Source of the DNA: Liquidambar formosana
Taxonomy: Eukaryota > Streptophyta > Magnoliopsida > Saxifragales > Altingiaceae
Reading direction: 5' to 3'
DNA: 64,000 nucleotides
Assembly: GCA_039720395.1 (NCBI GenBank)
Contig: CM077831.1
Span: 33,763,067-33,827,066 of the forward strand
The notes below the pieces were generated by a model. That model was not told where the DNA came from. It saw only the letters and a program-made list of their open reading frames with translations, and made no database searches. Below, in pieces: positions 14,050 to 24,071 of this stretch. A program made the translations under genes and the position numbers. Each line of letters starts with the position of its first letter. Position 1 is the first letter of the stretch.

Positions 14050-15228
14050 CTATGTTGAAGGGGTATAATAAATTGAACTCATATATGAGGATGGATCCGG
14101 AGGAGCAGATACTTCAACGGCTCCTTCCAGCATTTGCGTGACTTTCTTCATTGTAGGCCTCAGTGACGGATCCTCCTGAATGCACCAGATTGCGATCATC
14201 ACAAACCTCTCCACCCTCTTCATGTCTTGCCCTGCCTCCTCATCAATCTCCACTAAAAGATCCAACTTCCCATATTTATAGCAATCATAAGCCCAATCAA
14301 CCAGTACCATCATATTTTCATCCTCCACCTCCGGTTCGTAACTCCTCCTACAGCAAATGAGCTCCAGCAACAAAATGCCAAAGCTGTAGACATCCACCTT
14401 GACTGTAATTGGAATATTTTTGAACCATTCAGGGGCTACATAGCCTTTGGTTCCCCTGGCACCGGTTGTAGTTCGACTCTGATCTGTCTTCAAAAGCTTA
14501 GCTAATCCAAAGTCAGAAATCCTTGCCATGAAAGAGTCATCTAGAAGTACATTTTGAGGCTTGATGTCGCAATGGATGACTTGGGTAGTGCACTCTTCGT
14601 GCAAGTAACAGAGCCCCCTTGCAGTTCCAAAAGCAATGTGTATTCTTCTGTTCCAGTTTGGCCTTGAACCTCCAAAAAGAAAGCTTGCTAAAGAGCCATT
14701 GCTCATGAACTCATATACAAGAAGCTGGTGTTGCCCCTCGTTGCAGAATCCTATCAGTTGGATTAGATTCTTGTGGTTTGTCCGGCCAATAGCACTCACT
14801 TCTGTTTTAAATTCCCCCTCCCTTTCTCTCACCATCCTATCCAATTTTTTAACCGCCACAAGGTTTTGATTTTCAAATGCCAGAACCCCCTTATAAACTA
14901 CCGAGAAAGTACCCCTACCCAATTCTTCACTGAATCCATTTGTGGCTTCTTGTAGCTCTTCAAAGGTGAAACTTCGCAAATTTAAGCCGGGCACGACTGG
15001 TTTTGGTGCTTGAAGCGTTTTAGGTTTTCTTTGATTCGTGAGGAGAACAATCACAAATGTTGCTAACAGTAATAGAAACACCGAACTACCTAATAACACC
15101 GATCCAACGAGGACTAAAGTTGATTGATCTTTTTTCTTGGGACCTGCACCTGCAGGTAATAAACTAGAATTATTCGTCCTTCCTTCAATTTTTTTTACAG
15201 CATGCTTTGAATGCTCTAAATAACTCAT
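14050..15228 (-). CDS. LecRK-2 TM-kinase ORF (second half of split gene)
   Basis: 392-residue ORF holding the juxtamembrane segment, one TM helix (about 36-60) and a complete non-RD kinase: LGRGTFSVVYKG, VAVKKLDR, HCDIKPQN, DFG and [10 protein letters not shown]. Its first 18 or so residues (MSYLEHSKHAVKKIEGR) have no counterpart in the intact genes; after them it rejoins at NNSSLLPAGAGPKKKDQ. Its ATG overlaps the TGA of the ectodomain ORF by 4 bp (ATGA at 15225-15228). It could be translated only by reinitiation or from an internal promoter, or joined by splicing out the extra segment. No lesion is seen in the kinase. Whether it makes protein is unknown. Confidence 0.75.
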   Translation of the reverse strand: MSYLEHSKHAVKKIEGRTNNSSLLPAGAGPKKKDQSTLVLVGSVLLGSSVFLLLLATFVIVLLTNQRKPKTLQAPKPVVPGLNLRSFTFEELQEATNGFSEELGRGTFSVVYKGVLAFENQNLVAVKKLDRMVREREGEFKTEVSAIGRTNHKNLIQLIGFCNEGQHQLLVYEFMSNGSLASFLFGGSRPNWNRRIHIAFGTARGLCYLHEECTTQVIHCDIKPQNVLLDDSFMARISDFGLAKLLKTDQSRTTTGARGTKGYVAPEWFKNIPITVKVDVYSFGILLLELICCRRSYEPEVEDENMMVLVDWAYDCYKYGKLDLLVEIDEEAGQDMKRVERFVMIAIWCIQEDPSLRPTMKKVTQMLEGAVEVSAPPDPSSYMSSIYYTPST

Positions 15229-16667
15229 TTACAGCAGTGTAATTTATGTCTTTCAGCTTTTAACGGTCTAACACTAATTTGTTTAGAACTTATAAGAGTA
15301 GGAGGAAGTTCAGAAACACTACCTAACGAAGTTGATGGATCATTATTCTTGGGATGTGAAGTAGAGTTGGCCGTCCTTACTTTAATCAAAGCTTTTCCAC
15401 CGTAACTGGGATTTGTCCTCCCATTTGAGAGAGGGATTCTCTTCTTCCAACAATCCCCAACTCTAAAAATGGCAACGGCGCAAAAACAATCATCCAAGCA
15501 AGCTACTCTGCACCCATCTTCAGTCACAGATTGAACATGCCCATAATCGAAAAGTGGCCAGTCAGTATTGGGCATCGCTTGAATATCAAATCGATTCGTA
15601 TCTTGCGATGCCTCATCGCAACTTTGCAAAACAAAGTCCTGTTTACATCCACTCATCTTATCATTGGGATCCAACAGGGAGTAACCAGGTGGGCATTGAC
15701 AAATTGGTCTTTGATCATCTCCTAGTCTGCAATAGCTGTTGAACCCACAAGCTCCACCGCCTGTACTTGTAAGAATACCCATGCAAATATTTTCAGGCAT
15801 AAGGAAAGATGTAGTCCAGGCCATGGGCCATTTCCCGGTGCTTGAGCTGGCATCCTTCGGATATACATATTGCCTGAAAACTCCATCATATTCAAGAATT
15901 GCTCTTTGGTAAAACTCTCTCGACGAAGCTGCGTTCGATATTTGATTAAGTATGGTTCTGTTCTTCGCCGTAAGGGAGATGTAGCCGGACTGATTGAAGA
16001 TCACCTGAAAGCCGCTGCCTACTGTGTCGCTTGACCGATAAGCAGAAACAGATGGAACAGACTCCGTTGGATCTTCTATGATGTACATCACTAGATTTCC
16101 ATCCTCTTGTAGTGTAAACAAAAATCTCCCTTCCGAGTAATTCGTTTCTGAAAATCGTGCTACTAGTTTGCTGCTTCGATATAATGTCTGAGTGGGTAAA
16201 ATTGTGTCCGTTGGTTCATCAAAACTCTGCCACAAATTGGTGGAATCGTTGCTTGCCAACACGAAGTTTCCATTGTCGAGCATGGCGGCGTAGGAAACTC
16301 TGGCGCCGACAGAATCAGCACTCCAAATCTGATTTCCTATTGGGTCGTCAAGCACGAACCGACCGTCTGTGGTGAGTTGAATTTTGGATCCACTTGGGGC
16401 TAACTGGTTTCTGTTGGCTGACCATACAATGGTTTTTTCGGGTATTTTATTGAACCAGACGGCTAGTAAGAAGCCTCCTTCAACTTGTTGGAACCCGAAA
16501 GCAAATTCTCTAGATTCCGATGGCCAAGAAGAGTTTTTATTGTTTATTGCAGTAAGGGATGAGCCCAAAGAGATGTTCCTGTAAGTTTGAGCAGTGGTGG
16601 AAAATGGAAGCAGAAGCAGCAGCAGCAGGAGCAAGAAGCAGAGAGGGTAAGGTAGTGCAAGAACCAT
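15225..16667 (-). CDS. LecRK-2 ectodomain ORF (signal peptide, lectin, EGF/PAN; no TM)
   Basis: 480-residue ORF with a signal peptide (leucine-rich, ending FSTTAQ at about 27), B-lectin domain, EGF-like CGFNSYC and CQCPPGY cysteines, and the PAN-like segment CRVACLDDCFCAVAIF. After ALIKVRT it leaves the family sequence and ends with a tail of about 45 residues finishing ...RHKLHCCK. The DNA of that tail is a decayed copy of the TM-coding region, so no membrane helix is made. The predicted product is a secreted lectin-type protein. The same tail occurs in LecRK-3 and in the 32.2-kb fragment. The start matches the family (ACCATGG). The MULE begins 118 bp upstream and separates the gene from its ancestral 5' flank. 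Confidence 0.8.
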   Translation of the reverse strand: MVLALPYPLCFLLLLLLLLLPFSTTAQTYRNISLGSSLTAINNKNSSWPSESREFAFGFQQVEGGFLLAVWFNKIPEKTIVWSANRNQLAPSGSKIQLTTDGRFVLDDPIGNQIWSADSVGARVSYAAMLDNGNFVLASNDSTNLWQSFDEPTDTILPTQTLYRSSKLVARFSETNYSEGRFLFTLQEDGNLVMYIIEDPTESVPSVSAYRSSDTVGSGFQVIFNQSGYISLTAKNRTILNQISNAASSREFYQRAILEYDGVFRQYVYPKDASSSTGKWPMAWTTSFLMPENICMGILTSTGGGACGFNSYCRLGDDQRPICQCPPGYSLLDPNDKMSGCKQDFVLQSCDEASQDTNRFDIQAMPNTDWPLFDYGHVQSVTEDGCRVACLDDCFCAVAIFRVGDCWKKRIPLSNGRTNPSYGGKALIKVRTANSTSHPKNNDPSTSLGSVSELPPTLISSKQISVRPLKAERHKLHCCK

Positions 16668-16776
16668 GGTAAAAGCAGTCTGTTTTCTTGAAAAATGAGA
16701 GAAGCTACGAATAACTTGAATTACTCACATTATATTGAAATAAAATCTTGGAAGGGGTGGAGAAAATGTTGAATGT

Positions 16777-16785
16777 TTTATGATA
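16777..16785. repeat. Left 9-bp target-site duplication of the MULE
   Basis: TTTATGATA lies directly before the left terminal inverted repeat. The right copy (29883-29891) is TTCATGATA, differing at one base. Unoccupied paralogous sites, for example at about 39982, read TGTTTCATGATATTCAGAGG. Confidence 0.85.
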
Positions 16786-16860
16786 GGGTAAGATACATCT
16801 AGACCCTCTCTATTTACTGACTATTACACTGACACCCCCTATACTTTCTGAAATTACACT
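16786..16860 (+). repeat. Left terminal inverted repeat of the MULE
   Basis: About 75 bp, near-identical to the reverse complement of 29809-29882. Similarity continues more weakly past this point ('ccatccgttaaacagccgtt'). Confidence 0.9.
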
Positions 16861-17130
16861 GCACTCCCTTACTTTGGAAAATAATATACACTTTACCCCA
16901 TCCGTTAAACAGCCGTTAGAGATTTGAACGTTTATGGTTGACGTCAGCAAAAAATGAGTTCAAAATACCCATTTTAACCCTCTAAAAGCCAAAACGCTGC
17001 GTTAAAGGCAGCTGGTATTTTAAATGCCTTAAAACCCCCCTTGGCATCTATCGGCTGGTTCAGATGGTTTGGATGAGGGGAGGGTTTGGTTCGGCTAAAG
17101 GAAGAAGAAGATAGAAGAGGGCTTGCTTAA

Positions 17131-17171
17131 GGAAGAAGAAGAAGAAGAAGAAGAAGAAGAAGAAGAAGAAG
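17131..17171 (+). repeat. (GAA)n tract in the presumed leader of the GRF gene
   Basis: A purine-rich GAA repeat is followed by 'ccaccattttgtag' and a GTATGT donor-like site at about 17208. This could be the 5' UTR exon of the downstream GRF gene, with an intron reaching to the 'ttgattttag' acceptor at about 18184. That exon model is an inference. Confidence 0.5.
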
Positions 17172-18192
17172 ATAGAATCTGATTGCACAGAAACCCACCA
17201 TTTTGTAGGTATGTTGTGAACCCTAATGCCTCTTCTTTTTCCCCTAATTTATCTCCGTAATGCGTTGATGGGTGTGGGGTTTTTTTGTTTGGTTTGGGGG
17301 TTCACGAATGATAGCACATTCTCATGGTGACTGGCATCCTTATTCTAGGAGGCGTCACACCCTCTCCCTCTCCACCGTTCACCTCACATAGTTTTCACCG
17401 TTCACCTCACACTTTTATGATTTTTGCAAATCATATTGCTCTTGCTGAAGTGTACAGGTCAAGTCTGAATTTTTTTTTTCTTCGTGATTTTGGGTTTTTA
17501 TCTTCCTAATGCCTGTTCGTAATTTTTTTTCTTGGTGATTTTATATTTTTTTTGTTCGTGATTTTGCTAATGGAGGGCAATCAATTATGAATACAAATTA
17601 GCAAAGTTACAGTCCATTAGGTCATAGCTAGTCGTGGGTGCACCATCTGCCATTTGGAGGCCGCGCGTGTGGCCATGTAGTTTGAGAATTATTCTACAAA
17701 CATGATCTTAGTAAAACACTAGAAAAATTTTGATAACCTATTTCAGATACTCTCAGGATACATGACGAAGCAACCCATAAATTATCTCACTGGCTCATTC
17801 TCATGTTTACCTATGTTGGAAAATCTATTAAAAAGAATATATTATATGTCGATACCTGAGATCCATCAAAAACCCAAATCTAGTTGAATACTGATTTCGT
17901 TCATTGGCATATACGATCGTGTTATTAAGCTACATAGTGCTATATTTCCTAACTCAATTGCTTAAATTACCTTATTTGGTAGCACTGTAACAACACTTCA
18001 TCACACAATAAACAGAGCATAATATCTTCATCCCAAATATTTTTGTTTATGTTGCATTCCAACTTAATCCGGGATCCCCTATATTTGTTGTTGTTTTTTT
18101 TTATTTTAAGAAGAAATTTTTTTATCAACTGATTTGAGACTATTTTCCATCTAATTTTGTGTTTTTCAATTTTCCTTGATTTTAGACATTCA

Positions 18193-18585
18193 ATGGCATC
18201 ATCAAGTAGAAGTGTGAATAGTGGAACGGGTCGTGGCACTCGTTATAGGTTTCAAAATCACAGATGTCAATGCGGGCGTAGAGCTGAAGTAAAGATTTCA
18301 GAGTCTACTGATAATCCAGACAAATTGTATTTTAGATGCCAAGATTGTGGTTTCTTTGAGTGGTGGTACGCGCCTGTTGATGTGCAAGAGGGTTGCTACA
18401 ATTCTGTCAACGAGTTAAGAAGAGAGATTAATGGGAATTACAAAGAATTGGGAAGAGAAATGGATGGGCATTACAATAGGTTGAGGAAAGAAATTGATGG
18501 GTTGAAGTTTGTAATTTTATTTAACACAATATTTATCTTGTTTGTTATGTTTATGCTTTTTGTGATTCTAAGTAGGATGAACTAG
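18193..18585 (+). CDS. GRF-type zinc-finger, coiled-coil, single-TM protein in the MULE
   Basis: 130-residue protein. Residues about 25-65 form a GRF-type zinc finger: CQCGRRAEV, then FRCQDCGFFEWW, with four cysteines and the Gly-Arg and Phe landmarks. Residues about 75-105 repeat a polar heptad-like pattern (LRREING, LGREMDG, LRKEIDG), likely a short coiled coil. The last 25 residues are a hydrophobic tail (FVILFNTIFILFVMFMLFVIL). The ATG at 18193 was chosen because an intron acceptor (TTTTAG) lies just before it at about 18184. The layout resembles small plant proteins of the GRF/At4g04775 kind. It is open and intact, and converges with the transposase, like the second gene of MuDR, to which it shows no evident similarity. 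Its role is unknown. Confidence 0.75.
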   Translation: MASSSRSVNSGTGRGTRYRFQNHRCQCGRRAEVKISESTDNPDKLYFRCQDCGFFEWWYAPVDVQEGCYNSVNELRREINGNYKELGREMDGHYNRLRKEIDGLKFVILFNTIFILFVMFMLFVILSRMN

Positions 18586-18600
18586 TTTATGTATGAGGCT

Positions 18601-18835
18601 TGTGTATTTTTTGTACTCACAGGCTACCTTAAGCTAATAGGAGCTAATGACATATAGAATTGGTAATACCATTCTATATTTTGTGACATATAGAATTGGT
18701 GACATAGAGAATGGGTGACATATTTTTTGTACTCAAAGGTTACCTTAGGCTTGTGTATGAATGACATATAGAATTGGTGACATTTTTTGTACTCAAAGGC
18801 TACCTTAGGCTTGTGTATGAGGGTTGTGTGTTTTG
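18601..18835 (+). repeat. Imperfect ~60-bp tandem repeats behind the GRF gene
   Basis: Three degenerate units contain 'tttttgtactcaaaggctac', 'cttgtgtatga' and 'gacatatagaattggtgaca'. A poly-T run follows at about 18837-18855. They sit in the presumed 3' end of the GRF gene. Confidence 0.7.
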
Positions 18836-18859
18836 TTTTTTTTTTTTTTTTTTTGGACA

Positions 18860-20680
18860 ACATTTGCCCTTAGATTGTGATACCATGACATATAGAATTG
18901 GTTGGAAATTAGAAGGAAGGATATTACATTTGGAAACTTGTTTGGACTGAGGACTCAACTTGCTTAAGTTGGCTTGATAAACGGATCCCTGCCCTTAAAT
19001 CTAATGGGTTCACACATCTCACTTAATAAGAACTGATATTCTTAATCTTTGAGCAATGCTAGTCTAAAGGGGTGAATCATATTGGTTTTAAATTGTAAAT
19101 GGTTTCACTTTCATAATGCTTTTTTTTTTCTTCCAAGTTAAACGTCATTTAAACATATACACTCAGAGAGGGAGGACCAAGGTAGAATCCAATCACAAGC
19201 AAAAGCTCTTAAGAGTAGCCTTTTCTACTATTTATCCCACAATTTTCCTTTCAATTTAAAGAATCAGAACCAAATTGCCAAACAAAACATTATCCTCTTT
19301 GTGACACCCCTTGGATTCTAGACACACTCTACTAGCCCCCTATAAAGGAAGATGCAAATGTCAACGGAAAGTGATAGTCGAAAGAAATCATAAAGTAAAG
19401 AAAAAGAAAAGACGACAGCTGAAAAAGAAATACAGATATCTGTTGACCTTCTTCAAATAATTCTATCCATAAAGAACATATTAATCAAAAAAAAAAAAAA
19501 TCATAATCCACCTTGTATCTAAAAAAGAACGAAGAAAAAAGAAAAAACCTTCTCTATAAAAATGATGATGACAATGAACAAATGTATGAATGGTTATGGA
19601 GCAAGTTCTCTAATCCCAATTGCCTGTTCCATGTGAATGAACTATCTGATGCTTCTATGGTTTGAGTCCTTTGGCTGTTTATACAACCCAGCAGCCAAAC
19701 ATGTTCTTAAGAAAAACCCAGCTCTTTGGTGTCACTTGTAAGCCTATCTGTATTTTGTGTCTTCATTTCTCTCTGATCCTTTTTTGCTGATTTTGTTGAT
19801 CTTGTAATCGTATGTTTCCTCGTTAAAATTAGGCTGATAAATTCTGTTCGGATGCTGTCCCTAAACTTCCTGCTGATGCTTCCACTGAACTTCCTGCTGA
19901 TGCTCTCCATGTGCAATCACCTAAGTTGCAGTAAAAGAATGTATATAAAACCATAAAAACGTCTAACCCACATAGGTTTGATTTTATATGTATACAAGTT
20001 GGTTGTGGATATTTATTCAACCACAATTCAAATAAATTGTGCACAAGTAAGCTTCACCCAATTATAATATGTTGGTTGTGACAAATACTCAATAGAAAAG
20101 ATGGTTAAATCTAATTGGTTGACTTTGAGTGCCAAAACTCTAATAATCCCTGGAAAAACTTGAAGTTTTTTTTATCACTAAAGGTCAGACCTACTACAAG
20201 AAGCCCATGACCCCTGAAAAAGTTGGACATGTTTAAGAATGTCCCTGGTTTCCTTCTTAGTTCAAGGTTCATGCTTCCTTTTGTTTTATTCAAGGACCTA
20301 TAGCTCTCTTTTCATGGACTTCACTATATAAGATTTCACTTGAACCAAAATTAATCTATTAACAAGTAATACAAGCCAATTTGGATGATAGAATATGAAC
20401 AGGTAATCATTGTAATCAACGTTTCTTTTTTTCTTTTTCTTTTTTGTAGGTATAAAATTGTTACAGGTTTACAGAAGCTTACAACAGTGATTAAAATTGT
20501 AATACTAAAGAAAGTAGTCATCTCGTTGATGCCACATTAGTTGGGGGAGATGGGGAAGGGGGGAGGGGGGAAGCCACTTTTGCCTACATGTATACACAGA
20601 TATATTTGTACTGCATGTACTATATCTATAATTTAAATTTATTAGTATGGACTAACACCAACTAACAAAAAAAAGCAACA
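18860..20680. other. MULE interior without a recognised gene
   Basis: AT-rich sequence with short poly-A and poly-T runs. I see no open frame with family motifs on either strand. It lies between the GRF gene and the captured fragments, so it is either element filler or acquired host DNA that I cannot place. Confidence 0.5.
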
Positions 20681-20689
20681 GAACTGCTT

Positions 20690-21470
20690 CTCGGGAAATT
20701 CCTTGGGATGATCATTTTCTGAACCATGCTTTCCATCCCAATCTTCCCATGCTCTTATCAGGGCAGCATCATAACAGCCTTGGCTTTAGGTTGTAGGTCA
20801 ATTTTTTTCTTTGTTTTTCCCTTCCAAAAGCAGTTATTTTTAAATAACTTAACTTATAAACGAAACTCACCAAAACCCAAAAATGTATTGGCCAAGATAT
20901 AGTGGTTCAGTGTGTTTCTTAACTCATATTTTAGGAATGGTGCTTACATAACAGTTTCAGCCAAGACTTGGAACTATGGACAAAAGGGACACCCCTGCCT
21001 AGCAAGGCACTGAACATTCAAATTACCGTCCGTATAGCACAAAATATGGTTTAAGTAATGGGTATCTTGACAATATAGAGCTTTATCTAAGAAGGGGTGT
21101 CCCTTTTCCAATATTTGCGATGTCCCTATCAAATATCATTAGATAAATGTTGAGAAGAATTCAAAATAACATAAAATAATAAAGAATGTAGGAAAGAATT
21201 CCACCACAAAATTTTTTTGATAAAGAATTCCATCACAATATAAGCATTAGGTTTTCACTTTTGATTCCTGTAATTTGGGTTGCATCCCAAGACCACAACC
21301 TATGGCCTGTTCAGAGCATTAATTTGTTCGCAAAGCCTCTTGACAATATAATGCTGCATCACCACACCCCGATACATGATGGCATGAATCAAGAGCTGCA
21401 ACATTCTTGGGAATGACTATCAAACCACAATGGATAGCATGAGAAACACAAAAATCATATTTTCATTTCT
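20690..21470 (-). pseudogene. Unrecognised coding-like fragments, possibly captured exons
   Basis: Two short minus-strand stretches read like protein but match no family I recognise. One (about 20690-20790) includes YDAALIRAWEDWDGKHG. The other (about 21320-21460) includes CGLIVIPKNVAALDSCHH. Neither has a start codon, and splice borders are unclear. Given the confirmed myosin fragment next to them, they may be other captured exons or more of the myosin locus's neighbourhood. Function is not assigned. Confidence 0.3.
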
Positions 21471-21836
21471 TGTGCACGCTATCGCCTAATGGAAACCCAG
21501 ACTGTATGCCAACAAGGAACCAGGACACAGCAGTAGCATGTGGCATCTATAACATCTTCTTGTCAATAAAGGAAAAGTTCTAGAGTGTTTGGCATAACAT
21601 AATTAATTTATGTGAAGCACTCAATACTTTAGCCAGCTACAAGCCTAGACCACCACGAGTGCTAATTGTTCTGTTCAAAATATGCGCAACACTAAGTTTG
21701 TCCCTACTGCATCCCACATTGTTTTTCAATATTTTTTATTTTATAATAGTAAATAATAAATTCCCATTATAAAGCGATTCTTCTGGTTCTCTTTCACAGT
21801 TTGCCACAAAGTGTAAAGATGCAGGAGAGCAATTAC

Positions 21837-22169
21837 CTCAGGTGGTGCAGCACAAAGCATATAGAAGCAATGATAATTTCTCTCAGGATCAGACAATTGA
21901 CAAACACGTGATCGTTCCAGTAAATAAGTTCTTATGGCAGCTCCTGAAATCCTCCCCCTTTGATCATATTGAATCTCCACGAATTTACCAAAACGGCTGC
22001 AATACATTATATTCCACCCAGAATTTAACCAAATTGAACAGAACAAACTATACGAGATTCCATAAGCAGAACAAAGAAAAATTAACATTCCGAAAAATAG
22101 GTGTTCCCACCTTGAATTATTGTTCCTGACAGTCTTTGCATTACCAAATGCTTCTAAAACAGGATTGGA
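21837..22169 (-). pseudogene. Captured class XI myosin motor-domain gene fragment (two exons and intron)
   Basis: Two exons join in frame into 73 residues of a plant class XI myosin head. Exon 22111-22169 encodes [19 protein letters not shown]. Exon 21837-21996 begins [12 protein letters not shown] and runs through [17 protein letters not shown] to [11 protein letters not shown]. These include the switch I element (NNNSSRFGKF). The outer borders are also good splice sites (TTTGGCAG acceptor, GAG|GTAATT donor), and the inner intron (21997-22110) has GT and AG ends. The frame is unbroken, but I found no flanking myosin exons (P-loop before, converter after). Retained introns show that genomic DNA, not cDNA, was captured, as in Pack-MULEs. 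Alone it cannot encode a motor. Confidence 0.92.
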
Positions 22170-24060
22170 CTGCCAAAGAGAGAAAAAGGAAAAATGGATA
22201 TGATTTGTCATTGGTGCAACTTAAACTTCCCACAAATTCTCCACACATCTAGAGCAAATTATACCATATGGCAGGCTTTATAATTGGGTACCCAGTTTTA
22301 TCTCTAAACATCACCACAAATTCATCTGAAATTCATAAAATTTGAAAGAATGAGCTCCATATCATATGTCTAAACCAAACTTTAGACAATCTATGAAGTA
22401 TTTTACCCATTAAAAAACCCAAACCATTAATATAAGTTACAACAACTAGATACAAGAAAACTAAAGCAATAAAGAACTGAGTTTAGCTTACTTAGCATGA
22501 GAGTGGACTCTTTCTAACGTAATCCATAGTCAACAATGATCACACCATCTCTTTCTCCCGTCTCTTTCAGCACTATGGCAAAAAAAACTAATGAATAGAA
22601 GCACCAACATTTTAATTTTGAATAAAATGTAATCGAGTACATATATATATAAAGAAACTTTACTTATTGACTGAGTAAATAAGAGGAAGGGATGAGGATA
22701 ATTACATGCAAAAATGACATCAATCAGTTGGAGGAATGTGAACCCACGACTACCGTGCCCAACCCCTAATTTTGAAGCAAACCTTACATTAACCCTGTTG
22801 TTGAGAAAACAGTGGCGAAATGAAAGAAAAAAAATTATATAGATTCCAAAGTAAGCAGCAAAGTGAACAAAATTCAAAAGTTCTTCATACATCAAAAACC
22901 ATTACCATGTATGCCATTCAATCAGCTTTTCCACAAACCAAGGATAACTCCTTCAAATTAATCATGCCAGAACTGCAAAAATCCAAATAACTAGTCAATC
23001 CTAACAACACATCAGGAATCACACTAAAACAATGTATCCATTAAAACAGAATATCAATCATCAAAAGAAAGAAGTACCAACCTTACGCATATAATATATG
23101 AATGAGCAATATGATTTGAAATGAAAGCCACAACAAATGCAAGGAAGGGCCAAAAGGAGGTGCTAAGATCAATAGGAAATTCCTACACCACTTGCCACAT
23201 GCTGATACATAATGCCTCCCAGGAAGACCAGAACTCCTATTCATGAACTAGAGTGCCACTATATAGAAAATATTATATGCCATAAACAAGTTAAATAGAC
23301 ATATCATGAAGTCAAGAGATAACCACTGATGATGAACACGTAAAAAATATACGATATATTTTTTTGATAAGAATACACAAGATATTTGAAAGAGACATAT
23401 CTAAATATGCATAAAAATGATGAAGATAAATATTCTTCAAGAAATCAGCAAAAGGGGAAAAAACTATTACCACAGCTCACAATCCAGATAATTACATATT
23501 CACTAGAATAGTTAACATTTTCAGCAAATGAAAAACCACTTTTTCATCAAAAGAGGGAAAAAATAGATCTTATGAATAACCACTTTTTCATCAAATGAAA
23601 ACTATATATCAACCATAATCATAGTCCCAACCATAATTACATATTCACTAGGATAGTTAACTTGCAAGATTAGAGTATCATATTCTTATAAGTACATATC
23701 CCAAAGTAAGTAAGCCTAATTGTTGCACAACACAAAAAATAACCATGTGCAACCCAACTGCTGTATATGTCAAATTTCTATTCTATGCTGCTGTCCAAAA
23801 AACAAACTCCTATATATATATATATATATAGCAGCTGTTGAGCATTCAAAAAGTAGTGCGCTAGCTGCTGTATGTCCAAAAAGCATATGCTTCAAACTGT
23901 CCAAAAAGTATACGCCTTCAAACTGCCCAAAAAGTAGCCAACAAAAAATTATCCAAACCTACATATCTACAATAAAAATGTATATTGGTTAGTTTTCAAT
24001 AAGAAATGACATAGACCAATACATATGACACATAAATTCTAGCAAGTTACTAACCTAGCT
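22170..24060. other. MULE interior without a recognised gene
   Basis: AT-rich; some of it may be myosin intron sequence carried with the captured exons. A short TA microsatellite lies at about 23812-23830, followed by several 'gtccaaaaag' repeats (about 23790-23935). No coding motif was recognised. Confidence 0.5.
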
Positions 24061-24071
24061 GTACAGTATAT

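Noticed and set aside
22530..22895. 121-residue ORF considered as another myosin exon
   Set aside because: No myosin motif (P-loop or loop 1) could be read there; composition is that of intron-like AT-rich sequence.
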